From Proteobacteria bacterium UBA664 (GTDB taxonomy: Bacteria > Pseudomonadota > Gammaproteobacteria > UBA7966): a stretch of 22,961 nucleotides of DNA. This document shows positions 7,862 through 16,149 of the stretch, piece by piece. The notes below the pieces were generated by a model. The model did no database searches. It was not told the origin of the DNA and saw nothing but the letters and a program-made list of their open reading frames with translations. The stretch spans positions 1-22,961 of the forward strand of contig DBNU01000045.1 of assembly GCA_002299125.1 (NCBI GenBank). The letters are read 5' to 3'. The position numbers and the translations under genes were made by a program. Within the stretch, counting starts at the first letter, position 1. Every line of letters starts with the position of its first letter.

Positions 7862-8812
7862 ATGACTGGGGAAGAAGAGGCCTCGGGGCTCCTGCTGGAA
7901 GAGGCCCGAGCTTGCTACGGGCAGCCGTTGCCGGATCTCATCTTCCAGGCGCAACGGGTACATCGGCAGCACTTCGCCGCCGACGAATTGCAGTTGAGCA
8001 CGTTGCTCAACATCAAGTCAGGCGGGTGCAGCGAGGATTGCGCCTATTGCCCGCAATCCGCCCACCATGCGACTGGTCTTGCCAACGGCACCTTGCTCGG
8101 GGTGGAGCCCGTAGTGCAGGCCGCTCGCGCCGCTCGTGCGGCCGGTGCCTCCCGCTTCTGCATGGGCGCGGCCTGGCGGGCCCCGACGGATCGGGACGTG
8201 GACGCCCTTTGCAACCTGGTCGCGGCGGTGCGCGCCGAGGGCCTGGAGACTTGCCTGACCGTCGGCATGCTGACGGCCACTCAGGCCGAGCGGCTGAGTG
8301 GGGCCGGCCTCGATTACTACAACCACAACCTCGACACCTCGCGGGCCCACTACGGGCGCATTGTTTCCACCCGCGATTACCAGGACCGTCTCGATACCCT
8401 GCAAGCCGTGGGTGAAGCCGGCATGCGCATCTGCTCGGGCGGGATCCTCGGTATGGGCGAAACGGTGGAGGATCGCCTCTCCATGCTCTGTACCCTGGCG
8501 ACCTTGCCGGTCCCGCCGGAAAGCGTCCCCATCAATCTGCTGGTACCCGTATCGGGAACCCCCCTCGAAGACAGCGCCCCGGTAGATATCTTCGACCTCG
8601 TGCGCACCATCGCAACCGCGCGCATCCTGTTGCCGAAGGCCCGGGTTCGCCTCTCTGCCGGTCGCCGCGGGCTCTCTGACGAGGCCCAGGCACTGTGCTT
8701 CATGGCTGGTGCCAACTCGCTCTTCTACGGGGATTTCCTGCTCACGACCGAGAATCCCGCCACGACAGATGACCAGAGACTGTTCGATCGCCTCGGTATG
8801 CGAGCCGTCTGA
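7862..8812 (+). CDS. bioB: Biotin synthase
   Basis: BioB is the radical-SAM enzyme that inserts sulfur into dethiobiotin, the last step of biotin synthesis. With the start at 7862 it has 316 aa. The radical-SAM cysteines that hold the 4Fe-4S cluster are in CSEDCAYC (C56, C60, C63). Further family motifs are YYNHNLDTS, ICSGGILGMGE and the C-terminal RLSAGRR segment with its conserved Arg. An in-frame ATG at 7838 exists, but 7862 has GAGG at 7850-7853 with 8 bp spacing and leaves room from comF. A TATGAT at 7801-7806 could be the -10 box of a promoter, though no convincing -35 is present. No BirA operator was recognised. It heads the bioBFHCD series. Confidence 0.97.
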   Translation: MTGEEEASGLLLEEARACYGQPLPDLIFQAQRVHRQHFAADELQLSTLLNIKSGGCSEDCAYCPQSAHHATGLANGTLLGVEPVVQAARAARAAGASRFCMGAAWRAPTDRDVDALCNLVAAVRAEGLETCLTVGMLTATQAERLSGAGLDYYNHNLDTSRAHYGRIVSTRDYQDRLDTLQAVGEAGMRICSGGILGMGETVEDRLSMLCTLATLPVPPESVPINLLVPVSGTPLEDSAPVDIFDLVRTIATARILLPKARVRLSAGRRGLSDEAQALCFMAGANSLFYGDFLLTTENPATTDDQRLFDRLGMRAV

Positions 8813-8831
8813 TCGCCGGCTCTCGGCAGCC

Positions 8832-10058
8832 ATGACCGACCCCCTCCGATCCCCCGGTGCCAGCGCGCTGACGGAGGCGTGCCGCCAACGCCTCCGGTGG
8901 CGAGAAAGTGCGGGTTTGCTGCGCCGAGCCATGGTGCGCGAACGGGCCCAGGAGGGCCTGCCGTGGGTGATCGACAATGGGCGCAAGCTCCTCAGCTTTG
9001 CGACCAACGACTATCTGGGCCTCGCCCATGACCCGCGTCTCGCCGCCGCCGCCGCGACGGCCCTCGAACGCTACGGCACGAGTGCGAGCGCGGCCGGTCT
9101 TCTGGGCGGGCGCACTGCGCTGCATGCCGAACTCGAGGCCCGACTCGCCGACTGGCTCGGGCAGGAGTCCGCGCTGGTGCTGCCCTCGGGCTACCAGGCG
9201 AATCTCGCGGCGCAGTCCTTTCTTGGGCGGCGTGCCATCGTGCTGCACGACCGGCTGAACCATGCCTCGCTGCTCGCGGCCACGGTGCTGGCGCGGGCCC
9301 GCGCGCGACGCTACCGGCATGCCGATCCAGTGCATTGCGCCGGCCTTCTCGCGCAACCCGGGGTCGAACTCATCGCGACGGAAAGCCTCTTTGGCATGGA
9401 TGGCGATACGGCCCCGCTCACCGCCCTGGCGGGGCTCGCCGCTCACCGGGGCTTGCCGCTGCTGGTCGACGAGGCGCACGCACTGGGCGTGCTTGGTCCG
9501 GAGGGGAACGGGCTGGCGGTTACCCTTCCAGCAGACCTGCGCCCCGCCATCGTCGTCGGCACCTTCGGTAAGGCCCTGGCGAGCCAGGGCGCGTGCATCG
9601 CCGGGCCGGAGGCCGTCATCGATTTTCTGCGTCAGGCCGCCGCGCCGGCGGTCTACACCACCGCCCTCGCCCCGGCCGCCGTCGCCGCGACCCTCAAGGC
9701 CATCGAGGTGCTGCGGGAGGAGCCGGACAGGCGCAGCATGCTGCGCCAGAGGGTGCAGCAATTCGTCGCGGCCATCGCCGGGCATCTTCCTCTGACCGCC
9801 CAGCCGGAGGGTGCGGTGATCGGCCTTCTGGTCGGCGAAGCAACTCGCACCGTCGAGATCTCCCGCCGCCTTGCAGAGGCCGGATTCGTGGTCCCGGCCA
9901 TTCGTCCACCCACCGTGCCGGAGGGCAGTTCAAGGCTGCGGGTGAGTCTGACGGCCGCACATACCGAGGCGCAGGTCGAGGCACTGGCGGCGGCCATTCG
10001 GGCATGCTGGCCGACGGCGGCTGTATCCCCCGCCATGGCTCGGGGGCCACAAGCTTGA
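8832..10058 (+). CDS. bioF: 8-amino-7-oxononanoate synthase (KAPA synthase)
   Basis: BioF is a PLP enzyme that condenses pimeloyl-ACP with L-alanine to give KAPA. The product is 408 aa; E. coli BioF has 384. The PLP lysine is K247 in VVGTFGKALASQG, and the cofactor-binding LVDEAHALGVLG holds D213 and H216. FATNDYLGLA (about 56-65) is the usual N-terminal substrate-pocket motif. The frame is open upstream into bioB, but ATG at 8832 gives the normal N-terminus; no clear Shine-Dalgarno is seen. The gene starts 19 bp after bioB and its stop overlaps the TTG start of bioH. Confidence 0.97.
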   Translation: MTDPLRSPGASALTEACRQRLRWRESAGLLRRAMVRERAQEGLPWVIDNGRKLLSFATNDYLGLAHDPRLAAAAATALERYGTSASAAGLLGGRTALHAELEARLADWLGQESALVLPSGYQANLAAQSFLGRRAIVLHDRLNHASLLAATVLARARARRYRHADPVHCAGLLAQPGVELIATESLFGMDGDTAPLTALAGLAAHRGLPLLVDEAHALGVLGPEGNGLAVTLPADLRPAIVVGTFGKALASQGACIAGPEAVIDFLRQAAAPAVYTTALAPAAVAATLKAIEVLREEPDRRSMLRQRVQQFVAAIAGHLPLTAQPEGAVIGLLVGEATRTVEISRRLAEAGFVVPAIRPPTVPEGSSRLRVSLTAAHTEAQVEALAAAIRACWPTAAVSPAMARGPQA

Positions 10059-10795
10059 GCACGCACGCGCTCAACCTGTTGCCTGGCTGGGGCTACCACG
10101 CCAGCGTCTGGGAGGCCCTGCTGACGCACCTGCCACCGGCTTGGAAACCCAATCTGGTCGAACTGCCGTGGGAATACCCAACCGAGGAGTGGCTACGACC
10201 GGACGGTCCCCTTGCTGCGCGCCTGCAACCGGGCTGGTGCGTCGGCTGGTCCTTCGGCGGCACCCTGGCCCTCGCCCTCGCGGCGGCTCGCGTAACCGCC
10301 ATCGACGGTGTCGTGCTGGTCGCGAGCACGCCCTGCTGGCTCGCCGGACCCGACTGGACGGCCGGTCTCGAGCAACAGGCCATCGAAGATCTGCGTGCCC
10401 AGGTCGAAGACCAGCCGGAGGCCGCTCTGCGTCATTTCAATGCCCTGGTCTCGCTCGGAGCGCGCAATGCCGCGCAGGTGCGGCGGACACTCGCGCATCA
10501 TCTGCTGTCTGGAGACATGCGACCGGGGCTCACGGCTGCGCTCAGGCTCATGCAGCGACTCGACGCGCGGACGCCGCGTCCCGAAGTGCCCGTGCGGCTG
10601 ATCGAAGGAGAGGGAGACCGCTTGCTGCCCGGTGGTGTCGACCCACACTGGCTGACGACCCATGCCGGATCCTGGGGCCGCCTGCCCGGCACGGGACACG
10701 CCCCCCTGCTCGCCGATCCGGCGGCCCTCGCCGCCAGCCTCCGGCACATCAGCGAGCCCAGCGCGATCGCCGCCTCCGTCCGGGGGGCGTCATGA
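10055..10795 (+). CDS. bioH: Pimeloyl-ACP methyl ester carboxylesterase
   Basis: BioH is an alpha/beta hydrolase that removes the methyl group from pimeloyl-ACP methyl ester, ending the BioC-primed chain-building phase. The product is 246 aa (E. coli 256). The nucleophile elbow is GWSFGG (S66), with the acid in GEGDRLLP (D188) and the His in GTGHAPLL (H215), the full catalytic triad. The start is TTG at 10055, which overlaps the bioF stop as TTGA. No ATG or GTG gives the family N-terminus LNLLPGWGYHASVW, so this weak start with translational coupling is preferred. Its stop overlaps bioC as ATGA. Confidence 0.93.
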   Translation: MSTHALNLLPGWGYHASVWEALLTHLPPAWKPNLVELPWEYPTEEWLRPDGPLAARLQPGWCVGWSFGGTLALALAAARVTAIDGVVLVASTPCWLAGPDWTAGLEQQAIEDLRAQVEDQPEAALRHFNALVSLGARNAAQVRRTLAHHLLSGDMRPGLTAALRLMQRLDARTPRPEVPVRLIEGEGDRLLPGGVDPHWLTTHAGSWGRLPGTGHAPLLADPAALAASLRHISEPSAIAASVRGAS

Positions 10796-11688
10796 CCATC
10801 GACAAGCGACGGCTGGCGCAGAACTTCAGCCGTGCTGCAACACATTACCGGCAGCATGCCGCGCTGCAGCAAGCGGTCTGCGAAAGACTGCTGGAACGCC
10901 TCGACCTCTTCCGTCTGCAACCGGCGCGCATCCTCGATCTCGGTTGTGGAACCGGCTTTGCCTGGAAGGGGCTGCGACGCCACTACCCGCGCGCGGACAT
11001 CATCGGCCTCGATCTCGCCCAAGGCATGCTGCGCGAATCGCGGCGAGGCCGCTGGTGGCGTCGCGAACGACTGATCTGCGCCGATGCAGAGCGGCTGCCG
11101 CTGGCCAGCGGGGCAGTGGATCTCGTTTTCTCGAGCCTCATGCTGCAATGGTGTGCGCCGCCTGACCGCGCGCTCGCGGAGAGCCAGCGCGTCCTCAAGC
11201 CCGGGGGGCTCCTGCTGGCCACGAGCCTTGGTCCCGACACCCTGAAAGAATTGCGCGCGGCGTGGGCAGCGAGCGCCGGTGGGGCGGGCAGCCCCCCTGA
11301 CGAGACGGCCGCCGCGGCGCAGTTCGTCGATCTGCACGACTTCGGCGATGCACTCATTCGCGCCGGCTTCACCGCGCCGGTAGTCGACGTGGAGCACATC
11401 ACCCTGACCTACCCCGACGCGCCAGCCGTCCTCCGCGATCTGCACGATCTCGGCACGGGCGATGCGAGCGTGGAGCGCCAACGCGGTCTGATCGGGCCGG
11501 GCCGAATGCGCTCCTTCGCTCGCGCCTACGAGCGGTGGCGGCGCCCGGATGGTACCTTGCCCGCAACGTACGAGGTCGTTTACGCCCATGCCTTTGGCCC
11601 CGGGCCCGACACCCGACCGCAGGACGGCAGCACCGTGGCGGCCTTTCCGTTCAGCGCCCTGCGAGGGCGCCGGGGGATCCCATCGTGA
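10792..11688 (+). CDS. bioC: Malonyl-ACP O-methyltransferase
   Basis: BioC uses S-adenosylmethionine to methylate the free carboxyl of malonyl-ACP, disguising it as a fatty-acid primer for pimelate synthesis. The product is 298 aa, longer than E. coli BioC (251). The SAM-binding motif is ILDLGCGTGF (about 47-56), and the methyltransferase post-motifs include FSSLMLQWC and VLKPGGLLLATSLGPDTLKE, the last being typical of BioC. The N-terminal KRRLAQNFSRAATHY is also characteristic. The start is ATG at 10792, overlapping the bioH stop by 4 bp, so enzymes that act at opposite ends of the same disguise are translated together. Confidence 0.95.
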   Translation: MTIDKRRLAQNFSRAATHYRQHAALQQAVCERLLERLDLFRLQPARILDLGCGTGFAWKGLRRHYPRADIIGLDLAQGMLRESRRGRWWRRERLICADAERLPLASGAVDLVFSSLMLQWCAPPDRALAESQRVLKPGGLLLATSLGPDTLKELRAAWAASAGGAGSPPDETAAAAQFVDLHDFGDALIRAGFTAPVVDVEHITLTYPDAPAVLRDLHDLGTGDASVERQRGLIGPGRMRSFARAYERWRRPDGTLPATYEVVYAHAFGPGPDTRPQDGSTVAAFPFSALRGRRGIPS

Positions 11689-11739
11689 AGATTGAGGCGT
11701 CTTTTTCCTGCCGGGCAGCGGCTCGGAGCGGCCAAGGCC

Positions 11740-12456
11740 ATGACTATTGACGGCGTGCTACTGACCCCCGGGATCTTCGTGACCGGCACGGATACGGAGG
11801 TGGGCAAGACCTGGGTAGCGGCCGGGTTGGTGCGCTCGCTGCGCGCCCACGGCATCGACGCCGCGGCCTTCAAGCCGGTCGCGAGCGGCGCCGCACGCGG
11901 CCCCGACGGCACATTGCAGAACGAGGACCTCGAGGCACTGACTCAGGCCATGGGACAGGCCACGGCGCCCCCGGATCTGAACGTGTACTGCTTCGAGCCA
12001 GCCATCGCGCCGCACGTGGCCGCCGCGCGCGCCGGGGTGACGATGGACCTCGCCCGCATCGAAGGCGCCGCACGACGACTGGCCCAACGTCATGCCTTCG
12101 TGGTGGCGGAGGGGGCAGGAGGGTGGCGGGTACCACTCGCCCCCGGACTCGATCTCTCCGACCTCGCAGCGCGGCTTGGCTGGCCCGTTCTGCTGGTGGT
12201 CGGGCTACGACTTGGCTGCATCAACCACGCTCGCCTGACGGCGGAGGCCATCCGGCACGGTGGCCAGTCCTTGCTGGGCTGGGTAGCGAACGACCTCGTG
12301 ACCGACTACCCCGAGCGCGCATCCACCCTGTCCTCCCTCAACGAGACCTTGCCCGGCCCCTGCCTTGGCACCGTGACGAGATCACAACCGGCCGAGCTCG
12401 CCCTCGCACCGCTGGTCGAGGCATTGATGGCGATGGTCGTCCCCACGGTGCGCTGA
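11740..12456 (+). CDS. bioD: Dethiobiotin synthetase
   Basis: BioD closes the ureido ring of DAPA with CO2 and ATP to give dethiobiotin. The product is 238 aa (E. coli 225). The P-loop is GTDTEVGKT (16-24), the conserved lysine is K45 in FKPVASG, and VAEGAGGWRVPL is the family GAGG motif. A longer frame from TTG at 11692 exists, but ATG at 11740 gives the usual short lead before the P-loop; GGAG at 11725-11728 may serve as its ribosome site. It is the last gene of the bio run, 51 bp after bioC. The enzyme before it in the pathway, BioA, is not encoded in this window. Confidence 0.96.
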   Translation: MTIDGVLLTPGIFVTGTDTEVGKTWVAAGLVRSLRAHGIDAAAFKPVASGAARGPDGTLQNEDLEALTQAMGQATAPPDLNVYCFEPAIAPHVAAARAGVTMDLARIEGAARRLAQRHAFVVAEGAGGWRVPLAPGLDLSDLAARLGWPVLLVVGLRLGCINHARLTAEAIRHGGQSLLGWVANDLVTDYPERASTLSSLNETLPGPCLGTVTRSQPAELALAPLVEALMAMVVPTVR

Positions 12457-12672
12457 TGCCCCCCGTCGTACGCAACCACGCGGCCAGCCACGCTCCTCAA
12501 TGACGAGCGTCATTGAATGTGCAGTGCGATGACGTCTTGCGGCCATTGGGTCGCTCGGCTACCTTGCCCTCGTGGTGCGAGCGCGGGGATTCGCCGGCAC
12601 CTGAATGCCGTGAAAGGGTGGATTTTTTCCCTGCGGATAGCATTCCCACGACGGCCCAGGGATTCTCTGCTG
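12457..12672. other. Intergenic region between bioD and the DUF2244 gene
   Basis: This 216 bp stretch has no convincing gene. It contains a perfect 20 bp dyad (12497-12516), a weak 5 bp hairpin (CGGCA 12595-12599 with TGCCG 12606-12610) and a run of six T at 12623-12628. No clear intrinsic terminator or sigma-70 promoter was found. The DUF2244 frame is open back to 12517, but that extension does not resemble the family. Confidence 0.5.
12497..12516. promoter_or_regulatory. Operator-like perfect palindrome upstream of the DUF2244/cox genes
   Basis: TCAATGACGAGCGTCATTGA has two perfect 9 bp arms with a 2 bp centre. The two-base centre makes it a poor RNA hairpin, and no T-run follows, so a dimeric repressor or activator site is more likely than a terminator. 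It lies 41 bp after bioD and 156 bp before the DUF2244 start. The binding protein is not known; TetR- or MarR-type regulators often use such dyads. Confidence 0.5.
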
Positions 12673-13185
12673 ATGGTCTCGCTCGACAAGCACAGCCCCT
12701 CCGGCTCCCAGCGCCTGACCCTCGTCCCCCATCGCTCCCTCACCTGGGGCGAGGCCAAGCAGGTCTTCGCCGTCCTTGCGGCAGTCACCCTGACCGTGGC
12801 GCTCGGCTTCACGGCCATGGGGTTCCCGCTGGTGCTGCCCTTCGCCGGGCTCGAACTGCTCGCCGTTGCCGCTGCTTTCCACGTTTCGCTCGGCGAGGCC
12901 GCCTGCCGCGAGGTGGTCAGCATCTCGCCCGCTGAGGTGCGGGTGGAGCGTGGCAGGGGCAAGCCGCAGGAATGCCTGACCTTACCCACGGCGTGGGCTC
13001 GTGTCCGACGCGCCCAGGGCGCGCTCGAATGGCACCCACGCGCCCTTCTGCTCACCGTGCACGGCCGCGAGGTCGAGTTGGGGAGCTTCCTGACCGAGGG
13101 CGAACGCGACGTGGCGGCGGTCCTGCTGCGCCGGGCGTTGGAAACCGCGCGGGTGCAGACTGACACAGCGGGGTCGCCCGATTGA
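12673..13185 (+). CDS. DUF2244 family membrane protein
   Basis: The product is 170 aa. After a polar N-terminus with HRSLTWGEAKQVF, there are two close hydrophobic segments (about residues 33-69) forming a membrane hairpin, then a soluble beta-rich tail with VVSISPAEVRVERGR and GSFLTEGERDVAAVLLRRAL. This layout matches the DUF2244 family of short integral membrane proteins, which is often found next to cytochrome oxidase genes in Proteobacteria. No enzymatic function is established. The start ATG at 12673 is chosen because it begins the family-like region; upstream codons in frame look unrelated. It precedes coxB by 166 bp. A role linked to oxidase biogenesis is inferred from position only. 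Confidence 0.82.
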   Translation: MVSLDKHSPSGSQRLTLVPHRSLTWGEAKQVFAVLAAVTLTVALGFTAMGFPLVLPFAGLELLAVAAAFHVSLGEAACREVVSISPAEVRVERGRGKPQECLTLPTAWARVRRAQGALEWHPRALLLTVHGREVELGSFLTEGERDVAAVLLRRALETARVQTDTAGSPD

Positions 13186-13255
13186 AAGGCCTGCGGAAGA
13201 ATCAGTGAAGGTGCGTCGCCGGAAGCGGCAGTGAATGAAGCAGGATGGTAACGGG

Positions 13256-13268
13256 GCCCATCATGGGC
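13256..13268. promoter_or_regulatory. Short dyad in the leader of coxB
   Basis: GCCCATCATGGGC is a perfect 6 bp inverted repeat around a single base, in the 166 bp between the DUF2244 gene and coxB. Outer bases ACGGG (13251-13255) and CCCGT (13272-13276) are also complementary. It could be an operator half-turn or a leader hairpin. No clear -10/-35 pair was found nearby. Confidence 0.25.
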
Positions 13269-13351
13269 GTACCCGTGCGGATCCTTGAGAGATGTTCAAA
13301 CAACAAGGTCGCGGGCAGCGTACCCGCGCCCCGCAACGTGGAGGTCGTCGA

Positions 13352-14476
13352 ATGAAGTCCATCCTGCATCGACTGTCGCTCATCGTGGGATTCCTGCCCA
13401 CGGCGGCCCTCGCCGACTGGCAACTCAACCTGACCCGCGGGGTCACGTCGATCAGTCGCAACGCCTACGACCTGCACATGCTGGTGCTGTGGGTCTGCAC
13501 CATCATCGGCGTGGTCGTGTTCGGCGTGATGTTCTGGTCGATCTTCCACCATCGTAAATCGCGCGGCGCCCAGGCGGCGCACTTCCACGAAAGCACGACG
13601 GTAGAGGTGATCTGGACGCTGGTGCCCTTCCTCATCCTGGTGGGGTTGGCGGTGCCCGCCACGCGCGCGCTCATTCACATCGAGGATGCCTCTGACGCCG
13701 ACATGAGCATCCTCATCACTGGCTACCAGTGGAAGTGGCACTACAAATATCTCGAGGATGACGTCGAGTTCTTCTCCAAGCTCGACCAGGACTCCAACCG
13801 CGCGCGCATGCTGGGCTCGGGGCAAGACCCGGCCAGCGTCGAAAATTATCTGCTCGAGGTGGATAACCCGGTGGTAATTCCAGTGGGCAAGAAGGTGCGC
13901 TTTCTGACCACTGCCAATGATGTCATCCACGCATGGTGGGTGCCCGCACTCGGATTCAAGCGCGACGCCATCCCCGGCTTCGTCAACGAATCATGGGCCT
14001 TGGTCGAAGAGCCCGGCATCTATCGTGGGCAATGCGCCGAATTGTGCGGCCGGGATCACGGCTTCATGCCGATCGTGGTCGATGCCCGTCCGCCCGAGGC
14101 CTATGCAGCGTGGGTAGCGGAATTCAAGGCGAAGCGTGCAGCGGTGGCCCAGAAGCAGGATCCGAAGCGGGCATGGGCGCGCGAGGAGTTGGTGGCACAC
14201 GGGGCTGAGGTCTACGCGGCGCGTTGCTCCGACTGCCACGCAGCCGACGGTTCAGCCGTCAACGGCTCCGCTCCGTCCCTCGCGGGCGGTGAGATTGTCC
14301 TCGGTGCCGTGGATGACCTGATCGATCTCGTCATGTTCGGGACCGGCGAGATGCACGCCTTTGGCGGCCAGTTGAGCGACATCGACATCGCAGCGGTCAT
14401 TACCTTCGCACGCAACAGCTTCGGCAACAACGCTGGCGACGACCTGCAACCGATCAAGGTGGCCGAGTTCCGCTGA
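13352..14476 (+). CDS. coxB: Cytochrome c oxidase subunit II with fused C-terminal cytochrome c domain
   Basis: CoxB carries the CuA centre that takes electrons from cytochrome c. The product is 374 aa. A signal peptide (about 1-21, ending ALA) is followed by two membrane helices (about 41-64 and 87-105). The periplasmic cupredoxin domain has the aromatic patch YQWKWHY (125-131) and CuA ligands H193, C228, C232, H236 and M239 in GQCAELCGRDHGFM. A C-terminal heme c domain follows, with CSDCH (C292, C295, H296) and a candidate axial Met at 334. This fused form occurs in caa3-type and many proteobacterial aa3 oxidases. The start ATG at 13352 has GGAGG at 13340-13344; the longer frame from 13292 lacks such support. 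It is followed 64 bp later by coxA. Confidence 0.96.
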   Translation: MKSILHRLSLIVGFLPTAALADWQLNLTRGVTSISRNAYDLHMLVLWVCTIIGVVVFGVMFWSIFHHRKSRGAQAAHFHESTTVEVIWTLVPFLILVGLAVPATRALIHIEDASDADMSILITGYQWKWHYKYLEDDVEFFSKLDQDSNRARMLGSGQDPASVENYLLEVDNPVVIPVGKKVRFLTTANDVIHAWWVPALGFKRDAIPGFVNESWALVEEPGIYRGQCAELCGRDHGFMPIVVDARPPEAYAAWVAEFKAKRAAVAQKQDPKRAWAREELVAHGAEVYAARCSDCHAADGSAVNGSAPSLAGGEIVLGAVDDLIDLVMFGTGEMHAFGGQLSDIDIAAVITFARNSFGNNAGDDLQPIKVAEFR

Positions 14477-14540
14477 GCCCATCCCCTCGACGCCATGCGC
14501 CCCACTTTCCGTACGCCAGGACCATCACAGGAGAATTGCC

Positions 14541-16124
14541 ATGAGTCATGCGGCCGCACACGCTGACCACCACGACCACCATCACGGCCCGGCCAAGGGC
14601 ATCGGTCGATGGTTGTACACCACCAACCACAAAGACATCGGCACCATGTACATGGTGTTCGCGCTCATCATGTTCTTCATCGGTGGCGCGATGGCGATGG
14701 TGATCCGGGCTGAGCTGTTCCAGCCTGGCTTGCAGTTGGTGGATCCGCAGTTCTTCAACTCGATGACCACCATGCACGCGCTGGTGATGATCTTCGGTGC
14801 TGTGATGCCCGCCTTCGTCGGTCTCGCCAACTGGATGGTGCCGGTCATGATCGGGGCACCCGACATGGCGCTGCCCCGGCTGAACAACTGGTCTTTCTGG
14901 ATCATGCCGTTCGCCTTCCTGCTACTGCTTTCGACGCTCTTCCTGCCCGGCGGAGCGCCGGCCGGCGGCTGGACCATGTACGCCCCCCTGGTGCTGCAGA
15001 CCGGCGAGGCCTTCCCCTTCCTCATCCTCGCGGTCCACATGATGGGCATCTCGTCGGTGCTGGGTGCCATCAACATCATTGCCACCATCTTCAACATGCG
15101 GGCACCGGGGATGACCTACATGAAGCTCCCGCTCTTCGTGTGGACCTGGATCATCACGGCCTTCCTGCTCATCACCTCCATCCCGGTCCTGGCCGGTGCC
15201 GTGACCATGCTGCTGACGGACAAATATTTCGGCACCTCCTTCTTCAACGCCGCCGGCGGCGGTGACCCAGTGATGTTCCAGCACATCTTCTGGTTCTTCG
15301 GTCACCCGGAGGTGTACATCATGATCCTCCCGGCCTTTGGCATCGTTTCCGCCATCATCCCGACCTTCGCGCGCAAACCGCTCTTCGGTTATGAGTCGAT
15401 GGTCTATGCCACGGCTTCGATCGCCTTCCTGTCCTTCATTGTCTGGGCCCACCACATGTTCACCGTCGGCATGCCGCTCGCCGGTGAGCTGTTCTTCATG
15501 TACACCACGGTGCTCATCGCCGTGCCCACGGGGGTGAAGGTGTTCAACTGGGTGGCAACCATGTGGCGTGGCTCGATGACCTTCGAGACACCCATGCTGT
15601 TTGCCCTGGGCTTCGTCGTGCTCTTCACCATCGGTGGCTTCTCGGGCCTCATGCTCGGCGTCACGCCGGTGGACTTCCAGTACCACGATACCTACTTCGT
15701 GGTGGCGCACTTTCACTACGTGCTGGTGACGGGCGCTGTGTTCTCCATCATGGCCGCCACCTACTACTGGCTGCCGAAGTGGACGGGACACATGTACGAC
15801 GAGCGACTCGGCAAGCTGCACTTTTGGAGCTCGGTCATCACCGTCAACATCCTGTTCTTCCCACAGCACTTCCTCGGCCTTGCCGGTATGCCGCGCCGGA
15901 TCCCGGATTACGCCGTGCAGTTCACGGATTTCAACATGATCTCGTCGATCGGCGGATTTGCCTTCGGTCTGTCACAGCTGTTGTTCCTGGCCGTCGTGAT
16001 CAAGTGCGCACGGGGTGGGGAGAAGGCGACGGACCGGGTGTGGGAGGGCGCGGAGGGTCTCGAGTGGACACTCCCTTCGCCGGCGCCCTATCACAGCTTC
16101 ACCACCCCACCGATCGTGCGTTGA
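14541..16124 (+). CDS. coxA: Cytochrome c oxidase subunit I (aa3-type)
   Basis: CoxA is the catalytic subunit that reduces O2 at the heme a3-CuB centre and pumps protons across the inner membrane. The product is 527 aa with about twelve membrane helices. Heme a ligands are H79 and H392 and the heme a3 ligand is H390. CuB ligands are H255, H304 and H305, with the cross-linked tyrosine Y259 in GHPEVY. E257, N97 and D108 mark the D-channel and K333 (in TGVKVFNW) the K-channel, which identifies an A1-type enzyme. The N-terminus is unusually rich in His (HADHHDHHH, about 7-15), possibly metal-binding. The start ATG has AGGAGA just upstream. Confidence 0.98.
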   Translation: MSHAAAHADHHDHHHGPAKGIGRWLYTTNHKDIGTMYMVFALIMFFIGGAMAMVIRAELFQPGLQLVDPQFFNSMTTMHALVMIFGAVMPAFVGLANWMVPVMIGAPDMALPRLNNWSFWIMPFAFLLLLSTLFLPGGAPAGGWTMYAPLVLQTGEAFPFLILAVHMMGISSVLGAINIIATIFNMRAPGMTYMKLPLFVWTWIITAFLLITSIPVLAGAVTMLLTDKYFGTSFFNAAGGGDPVMFQHIFWFFGHPEVYIMILPAFGIVSAIIPTFARKPLFGYESMVYATASIAFLSFIVWAHHMFTVGMPLAGELFFMYTTVLIAVPTGVKVFNWVATMWRGSMTFETPMLFALGFVVLFTIGGFSGLMLGVTPVDFQYHDTYFVVAHFHYVLVTGAVFSIMAATYYWLPKWTGHMYDERLGKLHFWSSVITVNILFFPQHFLGLAGMPRRIPDYAVQFTDFNMISSIGGFAFGLSQLLFLAVVIKCARGGEKATDRVWEGAEGLEWTLPSPAPYHSFTTPPIVR

Positions 16125-16149
16125 TCTCAAGGCGCAGGCAGGAATGGGC

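Noticed and set aside
7780..7862. BirA operator controlling bioB
   Set aside because: I could not find paired TTGTAAACC-type arms around the bioB start.
12008..12023. A third CACGTG core, within bioD, as a possible parS
   Set aside because: Only the six-base centre matches; the flanks (GCCG and GCCG) do not fit the TGTTN and NAACA arms.
12595..12628. Small hairpin followed by six T as an intrinsic terminator of the bio genes
   Set aside because: The stem is only 5 bp and the T-run begins 13 bases after it, too far for a standard terminator.
12517..12672. N-terminal extension of the DUF2244 protein by 52 codons
   Set aside because: The extra residues are Arg- and Cys-rich and unlike the family, and ATG at 12673 begins the recognisable region.
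14922..15869. A 315-codon open frame on the minus strand opposite coxA
   Set aside because: Its composition (very rich in His, Glu, Asp, Arg) is the usual mirror of a GC-rich membrane-protein gene, and coxA on the other strand is certain.
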